Notes under the pieces: model-generated
The model's input: the letters and a program-made list of their open reading frames with translations, nothing else
The model's database searches: none
Told to the model about the DNA's origin: nothing
In this document: piece after piece, positions 26,713-35,172 of the stretch
Numbering within the stretch: the first letter of the stretch is position 1
How the letters are laid out: the number at the start of each line of letters is the position of its first letter
Assembly (NCBI GenBank): GCA_038326025.1
Contig: JBBQJP010000005.1
Coordinates: 55,424-119,423, forward strand
Direction: 5' to 3'
Source: CAISIP01 sp038326025
GTDB taxonomy: Bacteria > Pseudomonadota > Gammaproteobacteria > Burkholderiales > Burkholderiaceae_C
DNA length: 64,000 nucleotides
Translations under genes and position numbers: made by a program

Positions 26713-27059
26713 TAGTGATTTCCTGGCGCGATGTACCGGCGCAGGTGCTGGTCAAGGCCGGGCGCGAAACCGCCAAGGTGCAGTTGTCGCACCGATTCCA
26801 GGAAGCGGTCGACCGCGCAGCGATGCGTGCCGGCAAATCCGGCTCCGACGCCTATCTGGCCGACTGGAAACGCAGCGAGCCACGTCGTTGCGGCGACAAC
26901 CTGCAGGCCGAGGCGCAGATGGAAGCCGACAAGATCGAGGCGCGCTACAGCGATGCCGACCTGCTGCGTATCATCCGCGCCCATGGCGTCGACGACACCC
27001 TGCCGGCGGCCCGCGCGCCAGGCGATGTTCCCGCGGCCGAACCCGGCGGAGTGCACTGA
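26700..27059 (+). CDS. 'Virulence factor'-family small protein of the corrinoid operon
   Basis: A 119-residue protein from a TTG start at 26700 inside the end of the DUF1638 gene. MAKLIVISWRDVPAQVLVKAG, VQLSHRFQEAVDRAAMRAG and DAYLADWKRSEPRRCG match the family labelled 'virulence factor' (from memory), whose name carries no mechanism. The single Cys in RRCGDNL and the basic residues are conserved features. The TGATG overlap at 27057-27061 couples it to the MetV-like gene. It is probably an accessory subunit of the methyl-transfer or MTHFR complex. Confidence 0.75.
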   Translation: MAKLIVISWRDVPAQVLVKAGRETAKVQLSHRFQEAVDRAAMRAGKSGSDAYLADWKRSEPRRCGDNLQAEAQMEADKIEARYSDADLLRIIRAHGVDDTLPAARAPGDVPAAEPGGVH

Positions 27060-27535
27060 TGTATGCGGTACGCCGCTGGTCGGTGCGCCACGCACGCGGC
27101 ATGCAAAGTTTCTACAACGCATTCGAATGGGTGTTGGTCACGCTGCATCCGCTTTGGAAGCGCATCGGTTACGACCGACTGGAAAAGCCGGTCGCACTGG
27201 TTGAAAAGCTGAGCAAGGGTTTTCTGTTCGATTGCCAGATGTGTGGCCAGTGCGCGCTCAGTTCCACCGGCATGTCGTGCTCGATGAACTGCCCCAAGAA
27301 CCTGCGCAACGGACCCTGCGGCGGTGTGCGCGCGAACGGCAACTGCGAGGTCAAGCCCGAGATGCGCTGCGTCTGGGTCGAAGCCTTCGAGGGCAGCGAA
27401 CGCATGGTGGGGGGCGACAAGGCGATCCGCGTCGTGCAGATCGCGGTTGACCGCCGGCTTGAGGGCAAGTCATCGTGGCTCAAGGTGGCCCGCGAAAAAG
27501 GTGCCGTCGTCGAAGCAGCACTGGAGAAGTTGTGA
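27059..27535 (+). CDS. MetV-like protein (MTHFR C-terminal / zinc-cluster domain)
   Basis: A 158-residue protein with a cysteine-rich core: C59, C62, C65, C74, C78, C87, C96 and C104 within DCQMCGQCALSSTGMSC and CPKNLRNGPCGGVRANGNC. This is the MTHFR_C/DUF5981 signature found in MetV, the partner of MetF in acetogens, where the MetVF complex handles methylene-THF reduction. The MetF-like gene overlaps it by four bases (27532-27535). Cluster or zinc content cannot be told from sequence. Confidence 0.85.
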   Translation: MYAVRRWSVRHARGMQSFYNAFEWVLVTLHPLWKRIGYDRLEKPVALVEKLSKGFLFDCQMCGQCALSSTGMSCSMNCPKNLRNGPCGGVRANGNCEVKPEMRCVWVEAFEGSERMVGGDKAIRVVQIAVDRRLEGKSSWLKVAREKGAVVEAALEKL

Positions 27536-28550
27536 AATTCGAAGACGAGCCGGTCCCCGGATATCCGCTGCCCATCCTGCCCGGGCACAGTTCGCCGGGC
27601 CGGTTGGAGCGCATCCTGCGCAGCGGCACCTTCGCCGTGACGACCGAACTCGATCCGCCCGATTCGGCCGATCCGGAAGACGTGTTCCGGCGCGCCCGCA
27701 TCTTCGACGGTTATGTGGATGCGATCAACGCCACCGACGGCAGTGGCGCGAACTGCCACATGTCCAGCCTGGCGGTGTGCTCGCTGCTCGCGCGCATGGG
27801 TTATGCGATCGTGATGCAGATCGCCTGCCGCGACAAGAACCGCATCGCGATACAGGGCGACATCCTGGGTGGCGCCGCCATGGGCGTGTGCAACATGTTG
27901 TGCCTGACCGGTGACGGCGTGCAGTCGGGCGATCATCCGCAGGCCAAGCCGGTATTCGACCTCGACTGCATGTCGCTGCTGGAGATGGCGCGCGACATGC
28001 GGGAGAACCACCGCTTCCAGAGCGGGCGCAAGATCACCTTTGCGCCGCGCGTTTTCCTGGGTGCGGCTGCGAACCCGTTCAGCCTGCCGTTCGAGTGGCG
28101 CGCCGACCGTCTGGCCAAGAAGGTTGCCGCTGGCGCGCAGTTCGTGCAGACGCAATACTGCTACGACGTGCCGCGCCTGCGCACCTACATGCAACGCGTC
28201 GAGGACCTGGGCCTGCTGGGCAAGGTGTTCGTGCTGGTGGGCGTAGGCCCGTTGCGCAGCGCCAAGGCCGCTGAATGGATGCGCAGCAATGTGCCGGGTA
28301 TTCATATACCCGATGACATCATCAAGCGTTTGGCAGGCGCCGAGAAGCCGGCACTTGAGGGGCGGCAGGTCTGCATCGACATCATCAACGAGATCCGCGA
28401 GATCAAGGGCGTGTCAGGCATCCACGTCATGGCCTACCGGCAGGAAGAGACCGTGGCCGAGATCATCCAGAAATCCGGCGTGCTGGCCGGACGCGAGCCC
28501 TGGCATCCGCAACGCGACACATCCCCTGTTCAATTTGAGAAGGAAGCACA

Positions 28551-28554
<4 letters not shown>
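27532..28554 (+). CDS. MetF-like methylenetetrahydrofolate reductase
   Basis: A 340-residue MTHFR-family TIM barrel. The start is GTG at 27532, overlapping the MetV-like stop. Key sites are E39 in TTELDPP (folate-binding Glu), the CRDKNR segment with D101, and LTGD at 125-128. In this operon it most likely runs in the oxidative direction, turning 5-methyl-THF from the corrinoid route into 5,10-methylene-THF. The reductant or oxidant partner is unknown. It is not obviously a biosynthetic metF, given the context and MetV pairing. Confidence 0.87.
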
Positions 28555-29462
<908 letters not shown>

Positions 29463-29484
29463 GCTTTTCACGAGGGGAGAAGTC

Positions 29485-31524
29485 TTGAGAACAAAGGACC
29501 CGCTGGTCGTATTCACGCCTTCCGGTCGGCGCGGCCGTTTTCCGGTTGGCACCATGGTTTTGCAGGCGGCGCGTTCGCTGGGTGTGGACATCGACTCGGT
29601 GTGCGGCGGCCGCGGCATCTGCGGGCGTTGCCAGGTGACGCTGGCGGTGGGCGATTTCGCCAAACATGGCGTTCAATCGCGCGCCGAAAATTTGTCCGAG
29701 TTCGGCCCGGTGGAGCAGGAGTACTGCACCACGCAGACGCTGGAGGACGGGCGACGCCTGTCGTGTTCGACCCAGGTCCTGGGCGATGTCGTCATCGACG
29801 TTCCCTCCGAGAGCCAGTTGCACCGGCAGGTGGTACGCAAGGCGGCCGAGGCGCACGACATCCAGATCAACCCGGTGGTGCGGCTGCATTACGTCGAGGT
29901 GCAGCAACCCGACATGCACGACCCCTCGGGTGACCTGCGCCGGCTGGAGGATGCACTGGAATTCGAGTGGCGGCTGACCGACCTGAAATGTGATGTGCTG
30001 GTGCTGCACCGATTGCAGCAGGCCTTGCGCGAAGGCGACTGGAAGGTCACCGTCGCGGTGCACGGGGGCAACCAGATCATCGCCGTATGGCCAGGCTTTC
30101 GCGAGCACACCTATGGCATCGCGATCGACGTCGGTTCGACCACCATTGCGGCCCACCTGTGCAATCTGGCCACCGGCGAAGTGGTGGCGGCCTCGGGCAT
30201 CATGAACCCGCAGATCCGCTTTGGCGAAGACCTGATGAGCCGGGTCTCCTACCTGATGATGAATCCCGGCGGCGAGACGGAGATGACCAGCGCGGTGCGC
30301 GTGGCCATCAACCAGCTCGCCGCCGATGTGGCGTTTCAGGTCGGCATAGCGGCCACCGACATCCTGGAGGCCACCTTTGTCGGCAATCCCATCATGCACC
30401 ACCTGCTGCTGGGCATTTCGCCGATCGAGCTCGGTGGCGCGCCGTTTGCGCTGGCAACCGACCGTGCTATCACGATCTGGGCGGTGGAGATCGATTTCGC
30501 GATCCACCGTAATGCGCGCATCTATGTGCTGCCGTGTATCGCGGGCCATGTCGGAGCCGACACGGCGGGCGTGATCCTGGCCGAGCGGCCCGATCTGTCG
30601 GACGAAATCACATTGCTGGTCGACGTCGGAACCAATGCCGAGATCGTGCTGGGCAACCGCAAACGCCTGCTGGCCTGTTCCAGTCCCACAGGCCCGGCCT
30701 TCGAGGGCGCGCAGATCAGCTGCGGCCAACGCGCCGCACCGGGCGCGATCGAGCGGGTGCGTATTGATCCGGTCACGCTGGAGCCACGTTTCAAGGTCAT
30801 CGGCTGTGATCTCTGGTCGAACGAAGCGGGTTTTGACGAGGCGGTCGTCTCATCCGGTGTGACCGGGATCTGCGGCTCGGGCATCATCGAGATCCTGGCC
30901 GAGCTGTACCTGGCCAGCGTGATCCGCCATGACGGCGTCATCAATGGTGAGATGGCCACACGCAGCCCGCGCATCCAGAGCGACGGGCGAACTTTCTCGT
31001 ATGAGATCTGCGCGGCAACCGACACCACATCCGCGATCAAGGTAACCCAGAACGACGTGCGCGCGATCCAGCTTGGCAAGGCGGCGCTGTATGCCGGCGT
31101 GCGGCTGTTGATGGAGCGCATGGGTGTGGACAAGGTCGACAAGATCCGCCTTGCCGGTGCGTTCGGCAGCCATATCGACGTGAAGTACGCCATGGTGCTG
31201 GGCATGATTCCCGACTGCGCGCTGGCGCAGGTCAGCTCGGCCGGCAATGCCGCCGGTACCGGCGCGCGAATTGCCTTGCTCGATCAGACAGCGCGGCCGG
31301 AGATCGAGGCGCTGGTGCGTCGGGTCGAGAAAATCGAGACCGCGGTGGAGCCGCGTTTCCAGGAGTTCTTTGTCGAGGCGATGGCCATTCCGCATCTGAA
31401 TGCGCCGTTTGAAAAGCTGCGCGAGTCGGTCATGCTGCCCGAGCGGGTTGCGATTGGCAGCGAGTCGTCGGCGCGTGGGCGCCGGGGTGCCCGACGCGAG
31501 CCGCGGCCCGAGGCGGCCTCGTAG
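29485..31524 (+). CDS. ASKHA-type reductive activator of corrinoid protein (RACo/RamA-like)
   Basis: About 679 residues. An N-terminal plant-type [2Fe-2S] ferredoxin domain has ligands C40, C46, C49 and probably C94. A linker follows, then a large ASKHA (actin-like ATPase) domain: YGIAIDVGSTTIAAHLCNL, ATFVGNPIMHHLL, LLVDVGTNAEIVLGN and AGAFGSHIDVKYA. RACo-type activases use ATP to reduce inactive Co(II) corrinoid back to Co(I). The TTG start at 29485 follows GAGGGGAGA (29471-29479); no ATG fits the ferredoxin N-terminus. It ends the tight operon. Confidence 0.9.
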   Translation: MRTKDPLVVFTPSGRRGRFPVGTMVLQAARSLGVDIDSVCGGRGICGRCQVTLAVGDFAKHGVQSRAENLSEFGPVEQEYCTTQTLEDGRRLSCSTQVLGDVVIDVPSESQLHRQVVRKAAEAHDIQINPVVRLHYVEVQQPDMHDPSGDLRRLEDALEFEWRLTDLKCDVLVLHRLQQALREGDWKVTVAVHGGNQIIAVWPGFREHTYGIAIDVGSTTIAAHLCNLATGEVVAASGIMNPQIRFGEDLMSRVSYLMMNPGGETEMTSAVRVAINQLAADVAFQVGIAATDILEATFVGNPIMHHLLLGISPIELGGAPFALATDRAITIWAVEIDFAIHRNARIYVLPCIAGHVGADTAGVILAERPDLSDEITLLVDVGTNAEIVLGNRKRLLACSSPTGPAFEGAQISCGQRAAPGAIERVRIDPVTLEPRFKVIGCDLWSNEAGFDEAVVSSGVTGICGSGIIEILAELYLASVIRHDGVINGEMATRSPRIQSDGRTFSYEICAATDTTSAIKVTQNDVRAIQLGKAALYAGVRLLMERMGVDKVDKIRLAGAFGSHIDVKYAMVLGMIPDCALAQVSSAGNAAGTGARIALLDQTARPEIEALVRRVEKIETAVEPRFQEFFVEAMAIPHLNAPFEKLRESVMLPERVAIGSESSARGRRGARREPRPEAAS

Positions 31525-31538
31525 AATCGAACAGGTCC

Positions 31539-31593
31539 CCGACACCCGCATGGTGCCCGGGCCCCATCGCCGGGACCGGGCCCGCTGTGTCGG
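31539..31593. other. Large GC-rich stem-loop after the activase gene
   Basis: CCGACAC (31539-31545) pairs with GTGTCGG (31587-31593). Inside, GGGCCC occurs at 31559-31564 and again at 31578-31583 and can pair with itself. It starts 15 bases after the activase stop. No T run follows, so it could be a Rho-linked or processing structure separating the operon from the phosphatase gene. Confidence 0.45.
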
Positions 31594-31691
31594 CGTCCGT
31601 GCGACTCCCGCCACGACATGACATGAAGGAGTCCGCTTGCCATCCCCGATCAAGATCCCGACGCTGAGCGCGGCACTGCAGCGCTGAAGCA

Positions 31692-32747
31692 ATGACGAAC
31701 ACGCCAAGCCCCACCATGGACGGCAGCCCACACGCCGATGACGCCGCCGCCGCCCGGATCCTGTTGCCATATTGGCCACAAGAGGCCGCCGGGCAACTCA
31801 GCCGACTGATCGCGGCGCACGCACACAGTGGCGCCTATGCGGTGTTCGATGCTGACAACACCACCTACCACCACGACCTGATCGGTGCGCTGCTGGCGTA
31901 CATGGAAAAACGCGGTGTGCTGACGCGCGACACCATGCAGCCTTCGCTGGCACTGATCCCGTTTCGCGATACGGCGCAGCGGCGCGAGAGCCTGACCAGC
32001 TACTACGAGCGTCTGGGCGAGATCGATGACCAGGTGGGATACCCGTGGGCGTCCCAGATTTTTGCCGGCTTCACCTTGCGCGAGATAAAGCACGAGCTCG
32101 ATGCCATGTTGGCGCAGCGCGCGCCGATTCCGGCCTGGCACTATGTCGGTGACCAGGTGCAGGAACTGGCCATCGATATCCCCCGCATGCAGCGCGGACA
32201 GCAGGCGCTGTTCCGGGCCCTGATGGACCACGGCATCGAGGTTTATATGGTCAGCGCGGCGAGCGAGGAGATCGTGCGTATGGTGGTGTCCGATCCGCAG
32301 TATGGTTACCACGTGAAGCCACAGAACGTCATCGGCGTGTCGTTGCTGTTGCGCGACCGCCAGGGGGGCACGGTCACCACCGCGCGCAAGCTGATAGCCG
32401 AGAATCGCTACGACCCGCAGCAGTTGCTCGACCATGAACTGACCACGGCCCTGTGGGCGCCTCTGACCTGGTACGAAGGCAAACAGGCGGCGATCCACAC
32501 CTATATTCACCCGTGGAAGAAGCCGATTCTGGTGGCCGGTGACACGCAGGTCAGCGACGGGCCCATGTTTCTGCGCGGGCCCGATCCGGACCGCGGTGGC
32601 TTGCGCCTGTTCATTGCGCGCCAGGAAAGTTATCGCGATCACATCGCCCAGTATCAGACCGACCACGCGGCTGCACAACATGCCCACGGTCATCCGGTCA
32701 CGGCCAACCGCAACTGGGTGATCGTTACGCCAGAACAAATCCGCTGA
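31692..32747 (+). CDS. pchP: Phosphorylcholine phosphatase-like HAD hydrolase
   Basis: A 351-residue HAD phosphatase. The four HAD motifs are readable: D53-A-D55-N-T, S188-A-A, K264 and G283-D-T-x-x-S-D289. Their form (DxDNT, SAA, K, GDTxxSD) and the length fit PchP of Pseudomonas, which releases choline from phosphorylcholine and is controlled by GbdR. That fits the GbdR-like regulator here. Unlike Pseudomonas PchP no signal peptide is visible, so it may act in the cytoplasm. The specific substrate is inferred. Confidence 0.72.
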   Translation: MTNTPSPTMDGSPHADDAAAARILLPYWPQEAAGQLSRLIAAHAHSGAYAVFDADNTTYHHDLIGALLAYMEKRGVLTRDTMQPSLALIPFRDTAQRRESLTSYYERLGEIDDQVGYPWASQIFAGFTLREIKHELDAMLAQRAPIPAWHYVGDQVQELAIDIPRMQRGQQALFRALMDHGIEVYMVSAASEEIVRMVVSDPQYGYHVKPQNVIGVSLLLRDRQGGTVTTARKLIAENRYDPQQLLDHELTTALWAPLTWYEGKQAAIHTYIHPWKKPILVAGDTQVSDGPMFLRGPDPDRGGLRLFIARQESYRDHIAQYQTDHAAAQHAHGHPVTANRNWVIVTPEQIR

Positions 32748-32823
32748 GCGCTGACGGTAAACACCGACCCGTTACGATCCCCGGCTTGCCCACAAGCGGC
32801 CCCCACCTTACGCACTCAATCAC

Positions 32824-33903
32824 ATGACCTCTACCGCCACACCTGCGACCACCAATCGTTTCACTCGCCTGCTGGCCAGCCGCCCCTGGCTGCTGGCCGA
32901 CGGCGCCACCGGCAGCAATCTGTTCGACGTCGGCCTGGTTTCCGGCGACGCGCCCGAGTTGTGGAATTTCGAACACCCGGACCGCATCAGCAACCTGCAC
33001 CGCAGCTTTGTCGAGGCCGGTGCCGACATCATTCTGACCAACAGCTTTGGCGGCACGCGTTACCGGCTCAAGTTGCACCAGTGGGAGCACCGCGTGGTCG
33101 ACGTCAACCGCACCGCGGCCAAGCTGGCGCGTGCGGTAGCCGACGCCAGCGGGCGCGAGATCGTGGTCGGCGGCAGCATGGGCCCAACCGGCGAGATCAT
33201 GGAGCCGATCGGCCCATTGACGTTCGAACAGGCGCGTGATGCATTCGCCGAGCAGGCCATGGCACTGGCCGAGGGTGGCGCCGATGTGTTGTGGATCGAG
33301 ACCATGTCCTCGCCAGAAGAGGTGCAGGCCGCGGTGGCGGGTGCGGCGCAGGCCGGCCTGCCGATTGTCTGCACGCTGAGCTTTGACACCAATGGCCGCA
33401 CCATGATGGGCATGTCGCCGAGCGACTTTGCGGCGCTCGAAAAAACCCTGCATCCGCGCCTGGCAGCCTGCGGCACCAACTGCGGTGTCGGCGCCTCCGA
33501 GGTCGTTGCCTGCATCCGCAACCTGGCCCAGGCGGCCGGGCCGGACGTGGTGCTGGTGGCCAAGGGCAACTGCGGTATTCCGCAATATGTCGACGGTGCA
33601 ATCTGCTACAACGGCACGCCCGAATTGATGGCGGTTTACGCGCGCATGGCGCTGGACGCCGGCGCACGCATCATCGGCGGCTGCTGCGGCACATCTCCGG
33701 CACATCTGCGTGCGATGCGCGACGCACTCGACGCGCACACCCGCGGTCAGGTGCCCGAGCTCGAGCAGATTGTCGGCGCGCTGGGCGATGTCTCCAACGG
33801 CGCACGGGCGCAGTGGGGTGGCGCGCAGGACCGGCTGGCCGGCGCGGCGGCGGGCGCGAACCTGCGCCGCGGCAGCGGTCGGCGCGGCGCCAGCAGCGAA
33901 TAA
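32824..33903 (+). CDS. Homocysteine S-methyltransferase, betaine-dependent type
   Basis: A 359-residue TIM-barrel protein of the Hcy-binding family. The N-terminal LADGATGSNLFDVGL segment, TNSFGGTRYRL, and the zinc cysteines C220 (GTNCGVG) and C287/C288 (GGCCGT) are present. It lacks the folate and B12 domains of MetH and matches the stand-alone betaine-homocysteine methyltransferases of rhizobia and other proteobacteria (from memory). It would use glycine betaine to methylate homocysteine, giving dimethylglycine. Next to PchP and the corrinoid operon this makes a choline/betaine theme. Confidence 0.82.
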   Translation: MTSTATPATTNRFTRLLASRPWLLADGATGSNLFDVGLVSGDAPELWNFEHPDRISNLHRSFVEAGADIILTNSFGGTRYRLKLHQWEHRVVDVNRTAAKLARAVADASGREIVVGGSMGPTGEIMEPIGPLTFEQARDAFAEQAMALAEGGADVLWIETMSSPEEVQAAVAGAAQAGLPIVCTLSFDTNGRTMMGMSPSDFAALEKTLHPRLAACGTNCGVGASEVVACIRNLAQAAGPDVVLVAKGNCGIPQYVDGAICYNGTPELMAVYARMALDAGARIIGGCCGTSPAHLRAMRDALDAHTRGQVPELEQIVGALGDVSNGARAQWGGAQDRLAGAAAGANLRRGSGRRGASSE

Positions 33904-34101
33904 CCGCGCAAGAAGCGCCGACGCATCAGCAGTGGGGCGTTGGCGGCGCAGGCGCTGTCAATTGATTTGTCTCATGGACAGTGCGCCGTCATCGACCTAG
34001 GATGGACCTACGGGGTGCGGAGCATCGAGGGCTTGTCCGGTACCGTCCGAGTGGTGGGATCGGGTCGGCCTGATGCCATAACTTGCCGGAGCCGCGCCTG
34101 T

Positions 34102-34122
34102 CCCCGGGGTGTTTATCCGGGG
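34102..34122 (+). other. Leader hairpin shared with 19257-19276
   Basis: CCCCGG (34102-34107) pairs with CCGGGG (34117-34122) around GGTGTTTAT. The 283-base gap 33904-34186 holds no gene that I can support; this hairpin is its main feature, 64 bases before the DUF3606 start. Confidence 0.4.
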
Positions 34123-34186
34123 CGCGACGTGTTCCCGAATTGCGAGACGCGAACCGTGACCGGCCCAACCCGTTTCAGGAGATGAC

Positions 34187-34369
34187 ATGAACGACGCGCA
34201 AAGCCCATTCAAACCGCTGGACCCCGGACGGGTCGATATGCTCGATCAACTGGAGCGTCAATACTGGGCCCGGGAGCTGCGTTGCACCGAGGCAGAACTG
34301 GAGGCAGCTGTGGCGAAAGTAGGCGCACACGTGGCGGCGCTGCGCGAGTATCTCCACAAACCCGGCTGA
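34187..34369 (+). CDS. DUF3606 small protein
   Basis: A 60-residue protein. LDPGRVDMLDQLERQYWARELRCTEAELEAAVAKVGAHVAALREYL fits the DUF3606 family, which is one small helical unit with a Y-W-x-x-x-L block and a final V-A-x-V-R-x-Y-L helix. AGGAG lies just upstream of the ATG at 34187. DUF3606 proteins are common and uncharacterised in proteobacteria, and some are linked with stress regulons. Confidence 0.75.
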   Translation: MNDAQSPFKPLDPGRVDMLDQLERQYWARELRCTEAELEAAVAKVGAHVAALREYLHKPG

Positions 34370-34423
34370 CCACCCCATGAGCGCATTCGGATCCGGCCGC
34401 ACGCGCAATCCTGGTGTGCAGAC

Positions 34424-34451
34424 TTGCCAGATCATGTGTCGGTGGTAAGGT
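34424..34451 (+). promoter_or_regulatory. Possible sigma-70 promoter
   Basis: TTGCCA (34424-34429) and TAAGGT (34446-34451) are separated by 16 bases, upstream of the strong ribosome binding site (GGAGGGGA, 34478-34485) of the next small gene. It is the best promoter-like pair in this gap, but the -10 match is only fair. Confidence 0.3.
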
Positions 34452-34490
34452 GGAACCTTCTGGTTCTGCCATTACCTGGAGGGGAGCAAC

Positions 34491-34703
34491 ATGACAACTC
34501 TGCAAGGCCGGATTGTTGGCGAGGTCGAATACCGCGAAGGTGAAGGCATGCCGTTGCGGATTCCGCCCGGCCCGTGTGAAATCGAACTCGACGACATCGA
34601 TGTGACCATCACCTGGGTCGAGGATGGCGTGCATGGCGCCACAGCCATTCCGCGCAGCGATTACGACGAACATATCGCCAGCGGTACGATGGTGGTCGAC
34701 TGA
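34491..34703 (+). CDS. Small hypothetical protein
   Basis: A 70-residue acidic protein, preceded by GGAGGGGA five bases before the ATG. It reads as a short beta-rich protein: GRIVGEVEYREGEGMPLRIP, CEIELDDIDVTITWVEDG, then GATAIPRSDYDEHIASGTM. I do not recognise the family, and there is no membrane segment. The clear ribosome binding site and coding-like composition support it as real. Confidence 0.65.
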   Translation: MTTLQGRIVGEVEYREGEGMPLRIPPGPCEIELDDIDVTITWVEDGVHGATAIPRSDYDEHIASGTMVVD

Positions 34704-34740
34704 CAAGGTCAACCATCAAACAACAACAGGACGAAAAAAA

Positions 34741-35172
34741 ATGGCGAGCAGGAGGCCTGATGCGGCTGCTCAGGAGCTACGGACCCTGGGCCTGACCTAT
34801 CCGGGCGCCCATATCAAGAGCCCGTGGCCGGGTCATGAAGATCTGGCTGTCAAGGACAAGACCTTCGCGTATCTGAGCGTGGACGGCCAGCCTTTCCACA
34901 TTTCCTGCAAGTTGCCGCATTCAGGGCAGGATGCCTTGTGGCTGCCATTCGCCAAACCGACGGCCTATGGGTTGGGCAAGAGTGGCTGGGTCACGGCCGA
35001 ACTAGCCGATGGCGAGCCGGTCCCGCTCGACATGTTCAAGGCCTGGATCGCCGAGAGTTACCGTGCCCAGGCGCCCAAGAAACTGCTGGCGCTGCTGGAC
35101 CAACCACCATCGGTAGCGGCCGCACCGGCGCGCCGCACCAAACGCGGCCGACCCGCGGCTTCCGCCGCCTGA
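34741..35172 (+). CDS. MmcQ/YjbR-family protein
   Basis: A 143-residue protein. YPGAHIKSPWPGHEDLAVKDKTFAYL and later HISCKLPHSGQDALWLPFAKPTAYGLGKSGWVTAEL match the MmcQ/YjbR fold, a small domain proposed to bind DNA. The C-terminus is a basic Ala/Pro/Arg tail (APARRTKRGRPAA), consistent with nucleic acid contact. Its TGA (35170-35172) directly abuts the stop codon of the converging hydrolase gene at 35173. Confidence 0.82.
   Translation: MASRRPDAAAQELRTLGLTYPGAHIKSPWPGHEDLAVKDKTFAYLSVDGQPFHISCKLPHSGQDALWLPFAKPTAYGLGKSGWVTAELADGEPVPLDMFKAWIAESYRAQAPKKLLALLDQPPSVAAAPARRTKRGRPAASAA

Noticed and set aside
32824..33903. Cobalamin-dependent MetH fragment
   Set aside because: The protein ends after the Hcy-binding domain with no folate or B12 domain or sign of truncation; stand-alone BHMT-type enzymes have this length.
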